Below, in pieces: positions 56,343 through 64,000 of a stretch of 64,000 nucleotides of DNA. The notes below the pieces were generated by a model, which worked only from the letters and a program-made list of their open reading frames with translations, made no database searches and was not told where the DNA came from. Origin of the DNA: Escallonia rubra (Eukaryota > Streptophyta > Magnoliopsida > Escalloniales > Escalloniaceae). The stretch is taken from positions 1-64,000 of the forward strand of contig JAVXUO010001813.1 in assembly GCA_033065855.1 (NCBI GenBank). Direction: 5' to 3'. Numbering within the stretch: the first letter of the stretch is position 1; every line of letters begins with the position of its first letter. A program made the position numbers and the translations under genes.

Positions 56343-57409
56343 TCAGTGTCTTACAACATCTAAGGAGGTCCCTAGGTATGTCCCCATGACCGGGTGAATA
56401 GGTATTCCTAAGGTATTTGAGAAGAAATCCGCTAAAATGGGTGAGGTATTGGGACTAAGGAATAAGGCTGATTTCTGAAGATTTATTTGTTGCCCCCAGT
56501 CGGTAACATAAGAGTTAAGGAGCAATTTGAGGAGTTCACAGCAAAGCGGTGTAACTTGGAAGAAAAGAATGGAGTCGTCAGCAAAGAGAAGATGATTTAT
56601 CAGCGGAGATCTTGGCGAGATACGGAGCCCAATGATACCTTCATAATGCTGAGCTCGGAGTAGAAGTTGGGAAAGGACTTCAGTGCAAAGAATAAACAGG
56701 AAAGGCGATAAAGGATCTCCCTGTCGCAGACCACATGTAGGATTGAAATAGTCTGTCGGGGTGCCTTCTATGAGAATGGAAAAGGAGACCGTTGTGACAC
56801 ACTGCATGAGTAACCTTATCCATTTACAGGAAAAGCCAAATTGTCTGAGAACAGCGGCAAGAAAGTCCCAACGGAGACGGTCAAAAGCTTTACTCATATC
56901 CATTTTGAAAGATCCGATGCCCCGAGCACCATGTTTTTTTAGACGAATATAATTAGATAATTCCCGAGCAATCAGAATACTATCAGATATGTGTCGTCCC
57001 TTAGTGAAGGCATTTTGATACGGTGATAGCAGGGAGTGAATGATATTTTTGAGTCGATTGCATAGGACCTTGGCAATGATTTTATATAAGGAATTGCAGA
57101 GGCTGATTGGCCTAAAATCCCCCGGATTGGTAGGGTTCTCCGTTTTGGGGATGAGGGCTATGAAAGTTCGGTTAACTTCTTTCAACATATAACCGGAATT
57201 AAGAAAAGATAGCACCGCTGTGGTAAGAGATTGACCATGAATTCCCAACATTTCTGATAGACTAAAGGTGGAAAACCACCCGGACTTGGTGATTTGAGAG
57301 GCTTTAACTGGAATACGGCAGATTTTATTTCATCGGCAGTGAAATGAGAGTCCAACACTTGTTGTTGGCTTGTGTTCAAGCGGGTAGACAAAATACCTAT
57401 TGTGGGCAT
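56343..57409 (-). pseudogene. LINE C reverse transcriptase
   Basis: The first piece (57409-57182) gives DSHFTADEIKSAVFQLKPLKSPSPGGFPPLVYQKCW, where PGPDG is changed to PSPGG. After a frame shift the long piece (57251-56343) gives NPGDFRPISLCNSLYKIIAKVLCNRL, YQNAFTKGRHISDSILIARELSNYI, SFKMDMSKAFDRLRWDF (catalytic Asp), CGLRQGDPLSPFLFILCTEVLS and INHLLFADDSILFF (FADD). The core is continuous for 302 codons, the best preserved RT in the window. It ends in a stop at 56343. Confidence 0.9.
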
Positions 57410-57475
57410 ATCTCTGGTTTCTTGTCCTGGATATGTCGGAGCTAAGATCGAGGTAAAATGTCTAAGAAAACAATC

Positions 57476-58655
57476 TTAGAGATCCCGTAGTGAACTGCAG
57501 AGTGATCCTGAAGGATGCATAATATTTGAGAAATTACGTTTGGAGAGACGCATATTGGCAGAGGCATGAAAGAATTTGGTATTGCGGTCTCCAAAGGCTA
57601 ACCAATTGTCTTTCGGTCTCTGTTTCCAATAGAGTTCTTCACAGTAAAGTAGCCAATTAAGGTGATCATGTAGTTGATTTGACTGAAGAATTGCAAATTC
57701 AGATGGTAGAAGTTCTTGGATACTTGTTAAAAGAGCTCGAATATCTTGGATTTGGGAGTTGAGATTGAGACAATGAGAAGCATGCCAGGAGGAAAGTGCC
57801 CGGATGACCATTGTGTGGAGCTGAACCATATAGAAGAGAGGGGAGCCAGTGATTGAACTGTTCCAGGTAGTTCTAAGTATATCAATCACGTCTTGATGTT
57901 GTAGCCATATTGCTTCAAATCGTTTAGGGCGTGGACAGGAGACCAGGGCGGGTTGTGAATTTAGGAGAATGGATGCATGGTCAGATCCCTTGATACCTAA
58001 GTTATAAATAAGTCCTTTGAGATGAGAGATAAGCCAGTCTACATTTGAGAAACAGCGGTCAAGCTTTTCAAAAGTGCAATCAGAACTATGTCTACCGTTA
58101 CTCCAAGTAAAAACAGGGCCAGAACAGGGAATATCCACTAGCTCGTGTCTATGGATAAAGTTGCTTAAATGAGAGTGACCTGGAAAGTGTGAACGGTGGC
58201 GAACAGATTTTTTTGAGACAGATAGGACCTGATTAAAGTCACCTATCAAAAGGAGTGGTCATGAAACTGCAGATAGAAAGTGGCTGATAAGGTTCCACAT
58301 TGCCTCACGCTTTTCAACCATAGGATGGCCATACACGAACTCTGAGGTCCATAGCAAGGTGTTATTAAAAGAGAGTGTGATGAGGAGCAGATTTTTGGAG
58401 AGAACTAGAGGAGTTCCTACTTCTTATAATGTGAGATTTCCATCCCACCCACAGACCACCCTTGGTGCCTTTTGGGTTATAGCTGGAGAAGTAGACTAAG
58501 CCTTCTTTATTGAATATGCGAGAAACCATGTCGATGTTTAGTTTGGTTTCTTGAAGGAACACTATGTCCTGTTGATGTTTTCGGATCAAATGTTTAGCTG
58601 TAAGAACTGTCCGAGGATGACCCAGTCCTCGACAGTTCCAGATAAGGATTTTCAT
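57476..58655 (-). pseudogene. LINE C endonuclease domain
   Basis: ORF2 starts at 58655: MKILIWNCRGLGHPRTV (catalytic Asn), DIVFLQETK (catalytic Glu), GTKGGLWVGWKSHI. A break follows near 58365. The second piece (58249-57476) gives MIGDFNQVLSVSKKS (catalytic Asp-x-Asn), GPVFTWSNG, FEKLDRCFSNVDWL, GSDHASILL (catalytic His) and RFEAIWLQHQDV, and leads into KQRPKDNWLAFGDRNTKFFHASANMR. The catalytic residues are kept. Confidence 0.9.
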
Positions 58656-58659
58656 TGAG

Positions 58660-59000
58660 TCCCGATGGGTTGTTCAAGGACAAACCCCGAAGCCTGTTTA
58701 AAGACGAAGCAGGACACCAAGCACAAAGAGACACCACACCATTTGGTAGGACAGATGTAAGAAATTGTGGACTTTCTTTTATTCTTTTTGGGCAGACTAC
58801 AAGAGAAAACTGTTGTGGAGACAGGATACGATGGTGAGAACCGATGGCAAGGACGCTTCCGAGAGCGTTCATCATGCAACTGTAGTATTTGAGAAGGCGG
58901 GTAAGGCACTGCTCCCTGGAGCGTAAGTTCAAAAGATCGTTTCTGTTTTTTGGAATATTTCCATGTAATTCTAGGGAAAAAGTTTGTATGTTCCTTCAAG
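58660..59000 (-). other. LINE C inter-ORF region
   Basis: On the minus strand this has an open frame (59038-58652) without a recognised domain, containing KRSFELTLQGAVPYPPSQILQLHDERS. It is probably the C-terminal end of ORF1 or the spacer before ORF2. The foreign insert ends near its upstream side. Confidence 0.45.
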
Positions 59001-59059
59001 AAAAAGGTTAAAAAGGGTTTTGTCCTAGTAACCACCACAATCCAAAGTCCAAGATAAAT

Positions 59060-59419
59060 TTAGTAACAATAGGCTCTGTTGAGCACATGGTCAAAGTAGA
59101 ACAACAATTGTGGAAAGTAGGTCGTGACTATCTCATAAAGCAGAGAAATAGCTTTTGGGGAAAGAGTTTCTCTACAGGACCATATGAGTGTGCCATTCCA
59201 GGTAGAAGCAGTTCGTTGAGGTATTTCATCGAATATCTTACGTGCACTTATGGGAGACGTGTACTTAGCGTAAAGATGATACATAATGGTGGCCAAGGAT
59301 TTATCAAAGAAGCCGGGTGCTGTGGACGACGAAGGCATGTTGCTATCGGAGCTCACGCCGGCACGAAATCTCTTGATGGCCACAATGAAGCTATACAGTT
59401 CTCTATATTTGTGCACCAT
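59060..59419 (-). pseudogene. PPR gene fragment inside LINE C
   Basis: Directly fused to the kinase frame, it reads [20 protein letters not shown]...[45 protein letters not shown]...[12 protein letters not shown] and stops at 59060. The run '[25 protein letters not shown]' is the pentatricopeptide-repeat pattern (yAkcG.i..Ar.vFdeMp.rn..sWn). PPR proteins bind organelle RNA. This piece has fewer than three motifs and ends early, so it is a relic. Confidence 0.7.
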
Positions 59420-59740
59420 TTCAGTATAATGCCCTCTCGCAACAATCCGATCAAACAATTCCCCACCTTCACACAACTCCATGACTAAGTGAACAACAAT
59501 ATCGTCCTCATAAGTATCATTCGAGGTCACGATATTAGCATGCTCAGGCAAATGCTTCATGATCTAAACCTCTCTCCTAACATCCTCAATATCCACTATA
59601 GTCCTTAGCTTCTTCTTAGATATAGATTTGCAAGCATACACTTCCCCTGACAACTTCTCAGTATCCAAACGCCTGGTTAACACCATAGTCTATAGCAAAT
59701 TGGTTTGGCTTATGTTTCCCCCTTTTCTTCTCATCCTCAA
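59420..59740 (-). pseudogene. Calcium-dependent protein kinase first-exon fragment inside LINE C
   Basis: The minus strand gives [15 protein letters not shown] (N-terminal variable region), then [36 protein letters not shown] (VAIK-type lysine in ACKS), a stop, and [48 protein letters not shown]. This is the start of a plant CDPK kinase domain. It lacks the glycine-rich loop (the piece between GVN and RRLD is missing) and ends at GHYTE, where CDPK exon 1 usually ends (GHYTERAAA). No C-lobe, no EF hands. It is a broken copy. Confidence 0.85.
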
Positions 59741-60053
59741 AGAAACTACTCAGTTTGCTAAATTTCTGCAGGTACACCATAATCAGAGAAGCAACAACGT
59801 CTCTGTCTAGAGAGGCTGGGCAGCTAAAGAAAAGGTCTATGCTCCTAATAATTTTTATGCTCCCATAAAGTGAAAAAGTGTTGCAGAAATTGTTGAACAT
59901 CACATGCAAAAATACGTGTACAGCAGACGAAAAATTAACCATGCTTTTATGCAGCCACATATGAAAGTTCGCAAACAAGCAATTGTAAAGCGGAAGTCTA
60001 GAGAGAAAGGAACCTGGCGGCGGCGCTGGACCAATGACATGAATCCTTTTCAC
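59741..60053 (-). other. Upstream part of the foreign insert in LINE C
   Basis: The open frame from 60053 (MKRIHVIGPAPPPGSF...) runs toward the kinase piece and has no domain of its own. Somewhere here the LINE ORF1 sequence passes into the insert; I cannot fix the joint and see no terminal repeats or duplications. Confidence 0.4.
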
Positions 60054-61403
60054 TGTATGATAGTTGGATGTTTGTTCTAGATCAGGGTCATCTCAAGCTC
60101 GCTTTGAAGATGTTGAGGAAGAGGTGTCAGTAAATGTATTTGAACTGGGATCCGAGAAGGCTGCTAGTGAGTCAAATGTCATCCCGTTGAGTGATGTATG
60201 AACATTTGCGGCTTCATTTTACTCCTCTGGAAACGCCTCATCGTAGGCAGGTGCATAAAATCTGATTCCAGATTGCTTAGAATATGGGAGTTGAGCAGTG
60301 TTGATCTGTAGTTGTTGATCCTCATGTTTGCATTCCATGATAAGGTTCGAGACAAGTTGTGCAATCACAGGGTCCATCTTTGAAGAAACGTCGGCATAAC
60401 TAAGATACGGGTCTAGACGGCGCCAAAGAGAAGTGCCACGATTCGGGAAAGATGTTCTTGTTGTTGGTGTCCTATTTCCTTGTGATATGTGATTCTGAGA
60501 TTTGTGGGCTTGAATAGCAGTTGCCAATAACTTAGGATCTGAACTTTTTATGTTAGAATGAGGAGTAGGATTATACTCCATGGGTTCTTTACCTGGGTAG
60601 TGAGAAGGGGGAGGTGAGGAAGCTAATGGAGTCTATGGTTGAGAAAATAGACGTGGTACTAGGGAGTCTAGATGGTCTTGTAGGTAGTTAGAAGAAGATG
60701 GGTCTAGGGACAAATTGTTTGGGATAGAAGGGAAAGATTCAGGCAACCCTACAACCTGGAGGATTTTTTGGAAAAGGGAATGGTGGGATGAGGCCCACTA
60801 TTGCCCAAACGTGGAGAACAAGTTGAAAATACGTGGTTATAAAGGAGTGACTTGGGCAGAAGGGATTGTAGCAGTGTTGAGTGGCACCCAAGGTATATTT
60901 GGAGAGTGTGGGACCACTTGGTCCAAATCTGATATTTTCCATGGTTGAGGAGTAACCAGAAAAGGTGTCATGACGTCACACAAACCAATACTGTTGTGAT
61001 CAGAACCTGGAGTTGGGGCATCAAAGGTACTGTTGAAAGTTGTTGGACTAGGATCATCAACAATGTCTATCATGACTTCATCTTCATCAAGTGCACCTTC
61101 AGAAGCTGAATGAAAACTATCATGGGCTGATGAAAGTGGCGAGGCTGGAGGAGAAAAAGATGAGTAGATGTAATGTAGCTCAGGACCGAAAGGGGTTTCG
61201 ATCGATTCCAATTGAGAAGTCCTATTGAAGTCCGTGTTCGGTAAAATGCGCTGTGAGTCTCCAAAAAACGGTTGATTGATTTCGTACATTATCGGATGAG
61301 GGAAAACCTGTAGCATTCTATTGTGAAGAAGCTCGAAGTCACGACGTATGATGGACTCCCCTTTTGAACAGGTTGTTACTGTGTGACCAAAACAACCACA
61401 CTT

Positions 61404-61464
61404 GTAGCATATACGAAAGATCCTCTCATACGCACAAGGAAGCCAAATACTTGTGTGGTCAAGA
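61404..61464 (-). repeat. 61-base perfect duplication in LINE C ORF1, copy 1
   Basis: Identical to 61664-61724. This copy is in the right place: it leads into the zinc knuckle (RIFRICYKCGCFGH). Confidence 0.9.
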
Positions 61465-61663
61465 AGGTATAAAAAAACACCAGCAAGCAATGGTTTGTGC
61501 ACTTCAATCCTCACTTGAATTTTGAAGTAATCACGAAATTTCTGGGGAAGAGGGTACCAATCTATGCAAAGGACCTCACCAAGAAAGCTTCCAATTTTCT
61601 GAGCTAGGGGAAGTGAATAACAGTCACTTGGTATATTAGAGACACGAACCCATAAGTCAGCTG

Positions 61664-61724
61664 TGTAGCATATACGAAAGATCCTCTCATACGCACAAGG
61701 AAGCCAAATACTTGTGTGGTCAAG
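61664..61724 (-). repeat. 61-base perfect duplication in LINE C ORF1, copy 2
   Basis: Identical to 61404-61464, but followed by ADLWVRVSN instead of the zinc knuckle. It is an out-of-place insertion that replaces or interrupts ORF1 upstream of the DUF4283 segment. Confidence 0.9.
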
Positions 61725-62576
61725 GTAGGCAAGTAAAAATGGCAAGTCTGATCTGATGCTTGTGTCTGTAAGTCCACGTAAGCATTTCGATAGAGGACTT
61801 TTGAGTAGATCACGAGGATCCTCGGAGCCAGTGACGATAATTTCTGATGCCGTTCGCACTCACAGCACCCGAAAATTAGAGACAAACCGGGTGATAACGA
61901 CGGCAGGTCTAAAAGGTGATAGAGGCATAAACAAGGTGGGGTGTCCATGGAAAGAGTAACATGAGAGCTCCTTGGATACTCCACGGTCCGTTTGAGTAAA
62001 CTAGGTGGGCTTCATACTCAAAATCAAAATGGAAAAGAAAGATTTTCGACAGTTTTTCCACTCGAATTCGTCCAAAGAGATTCCAGTACGTATTGATTAT
62101 CTGTTGTATTTAACGCTCACAAAAAAGGCTCCTCGACGCTTTTGCATGACTGATTATTTGTCTACTTGAAGCAGAGGGCCATTTCGGGTAGGTGTTCCAT
62201 TAGGTAAGTTGGGAGGTTGGGGAGGTTCTGGAGTTTGATGAGGTGCGGGTGGGGAAGGATTGGGAGGTGGAGGGAAATGTCCAAAAGAGTCGGAGGTTGT
62301 TAAAGAAGAAGACATTTTTTGAGCTCAGAACTCTTGTGTTTGCTAAGAGAAGGGAGTTTAATTATGTGACTAGCTTACACCAACTGAAGAAGGGGCATTG
62401 AATGCAGCCGCTGGATTCAGGTTGATAGAGATAACTGATTTGAGTTGGAAGGATGATAGGTTAGGGAATGTATGACTATCTAACTTGCAAGTGGGTTGTT
62501 GTCAGAAAGGGAATGAATGGAAAGAGAAAGAGAAAGAACTTGGGTCAAAACGAACCCTTAATCAAGCCTTCTTTTG

Positions 62577-62590
62577 TAGTAGGTCTTTTT
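62577..62590. repeat. Target duplication of LINE C, right copy
   Basis: TAGTAGGTCTTTTT, exact match to 54293-54306. It marks the 5' end of the LINE on the minus strand. Confidence 0.85.
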
Positions 62591-63324
62591 CATAGTGCTA
62601 GGGGGCCAAGGAAAATGACGATAGAAGCCTTCGTGCAACCCTAAAGCCCCACAAAAAAGAATTCTAAAATCTGATAAAATGATCAAGATAGTCATGTGTC
62701 GGCGTGTACACATCAATCGCTACAACTATACCAAAAATTACACCTTTTTTTTCCGGCCGGTAGACTATTCCTCGTCAAATTATATAAAAGCCCTTATTCA
62801 AAAAGGAGAAGATGCGGATGGACCAAAGCGCATGAACCAAAATCAAGTCTCAAAACCCAATTATACTAGACTCATTGGACTCTAATTGGATTAAGTCCAT
62901 CACAAACTAACTAAAAGGAACATATTGGACTGAAGTAAAAGGCACAAAATTCAAAAAAAAAATACGAATCTACAAAAAAGAAGAAGAAGAAGGAGATATC
63001 TAAGAAGATAATAACACATTTAACAATTCATTGAAAAACATTGATTGACGATAAGGGCCGAAAAAGACAACTATATCAGACCTTTAAAAAAGGCTTCTTA
63101 CATATTATTGAAAAGAAAAATAAAAAAAAGAACGTAATTCAAACACAGGATAATTAAAAATTGGAAATGGAAAGGAAACAAATTGACAAGAGGTATTCCG
63201 CTTACTTGAAACACTTGATGATTGAAAATTCAACTCATATATATGACGAGTTAGATTTGTCAAGTTTCTAGTGCCCACGTAATTGAGGGTCACAATTCCG
63301 AGTAACCTCAAGATTGACATTCAC
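62591..63324. other. Intergenic, no gene seen
   Basis: AT-rich with A-runs; no recognisable frame. It may include the left edge of the LINE D insertion. Confidence 0.45.
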
Positions 63325-64000
63325 TTTAGTTACTACGGGTTCCTTTATGGTCATCCTCGGGTTCAAAGCCGGCAGGGTGTCTCGAGTTATCTTACCTCCA
63401 TTTTGTCTCCCCTCCCGAGTTCATTTTGTATTTGTGGTGATTTCAATTAGGTTTTGTTACCCTATGAAAGGACGATGCCAAACTCTTCTATTATCCTTGG
63501 TGATCGGTAACTTTGGGATTTCTTGGAGAACTTTAGCCTTTTCAATGTCCGCTGAGAGGGTCCTTGTTCACGTGAGTTCGAGGATCTTCGGAGAATGGCT
63601 TTCTGTATGAAAACTAGATCTGAGTCATGGCCTTATCCCCTTAGATTGTTCATTACTCTCAAGCAATAGCTACTAACTTAACTATTCAACGCTCTGATCA
63701 CGCGCCAATCCTTTGTGATACTAATCCGATTCGGTGTAAATATCTACTTCCGTATTGTTTTAAGGCCATGTGATTTTCATCCCCCCAGCTCTTACCGGTT
63801 ATTCACAATGTTTGGGCCTTAATTACAAACAAACTCAACAAACTTCGAGAATCTAATCTAATTTATCTAATTCCTCATAATTTTCTTTCACTACATATAG
63901 TCTATGATCACCCAACAAAGAAAAATACGGAGTCATTGACAAGTTCCAAAGACAAAAGACTTCTTTCCTTGGTGTCACCCTGTATTCAACTGTTGGCTTA
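63325..64000 (+). pseudogene. LINE D: endonuclease fragment running off the window
   Basis: The + strand gives GFYGHPRVQSRQGVWSYLTSILSPLPSSFCICGDFNQVLLPYER (frames shift at the start), then, after breaks, LRSDHAPILCDTNPIRCKYLLPYCFKAM and, following a stop in place of Trp, FSSPQLLPVIHNVWALITNKL. These match YGHP, GDFNQVL, SDHxPIL and RFEAMW of plant L1 endonuclease. The segment between (63470-63690) is shorter than in LINE B. It continues past 64000. Confidence 0.8.

Larger units (their letters stand above)
60054..62314 (-). pseudogene. LINE C ORF1 (DUF4283/zinc-knuckle, nucleic-acid binding)
   Basis: It starts at 62314 (MSSSLTTSDSFGHFPPPPNPSPPAP) and is broken by stops. Recognisable parts are SIQGALMLLFPWTPH-like sequence near 61950 and ADLWVRVSNIPSDCYSLPLAQKIGSFLGEVLCIDWYPLP...KFRDYFKIQVRIEVHKPLLAGVFLYL (DUF4283-type RNA-binding fold). 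The knuckle CYKCGCFGHTVTTC follows (CX2CX4HX4C, about 61380-61421). An acidic and proline-rich tail follows to 60837 and 60581-60219. In L1 elements ORF1 coats the RNA. A 61-base duplication has put a second copy of DHTSIWLPCAYERIFRICY upstream of the DUF4283 part. Confidence 0.82.
54302..62576 (-). mobile_element. LINE C: nearly full-length L1-type retrotransposon
   Basis: Read on the minus strand: a leader from 62576, ORF1 from about 62314, ORF2 from 58655, and a poly(A) tail seen as a T-run at 54302-54320. Exact 14-base duplications flank it. It is the only LINE here with both ORFs and a leader. It is about 8.3 kb, of which about 1 kb between the ORFs is a foreign insert (kinase and PPR pieces). 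Frames are broken by stops and shifts. Its ORF2 is of the same plant L1 type as LINEs A, B and D. Confidence 0.92.

Noticed and set aside
59087-59488. 133-codon plus-strand open frame
   Set aside because: It is the antisense of the CDPK and PPR fragments, which have clear family matches on the minus strand.

Overview
This window is nuclear DNA from a flowering plant, almost certainly a eudicot. It has interrupted genes with GT-AG introns, an AT-rich background, plant-type L1 LINEs, Copia and chromodomain Gypsy elements, hAT and PIF/Harbinger elements, and a scrap of plastid accD. Three protein genes look intact, all on the + strand: an SLC35F-type solute transporter (20512-25597, 11 exons, 337 codons) and two tandem subtilisin-like serine proteases (30781-35724, 12 exons, 755 codons; 47124-52455, 12 exons, 758 codons). 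For all three, exon phases join without a break and the diagnostic residues are present. Most of the rest is nested mobile DNA.

Region 1 (653-16885) is a PIF/Harbinger-like element with TAA target duplications. It carries a Myb/SANT-like ORF1 gene. An L1 LINE (LINE A) has split that gene, a second LINE (LINE B) has split LINE A, a 1000-bp hAT element sits in LINE B, and a 1215-bp hAT element sits in the 3' part of LINE A. Both hAT elements have perfect terminal inverted repeats and perfect 8-bp target duplications. Region 2 (16.9-20.5 kb) holds a hairpin-rich MITE and an LTR-like block with a tandem array and a TATA box, followed by the transporter gene. A probable solo LTR (26214-28028, target duplication ATGCA) lies between the transporter and the first protease.

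Region 3 (35.8-44.4 kb) is a decayed Copia element inserted 126 bp after the stop of protease 1 (target duplication GGTTC). A Gypsy element in the opposite orientation is nested in it. That Gypsy has lost reverse transcriptase, RNase H and most of integrase. Between the Copia and protease 2 there is an LTR fragment and a relic of the last intron and exon of the transporter. This suggests that a transporter-protease block was duplicated and the second transporter was lost. Protease 2 carries a plastid accD fragment in intron 4.

Region 4 (54.3-62.6 kb) is a nearly full-length L1 LINE on the minus strand (LINE C), with ORF1, ORF2, a 3' tail and a 14-bp target duplication. Between its ORFs lies a foreign segment that joins a broken first exon of a calcium-dependent protein kinase to a piece of a pentatricopeptide-repeat gene. 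The window ends inside another LINE (LINE D, + strand). I found no convincing tRNA, rRNA, CRISPR or operon-like feature.
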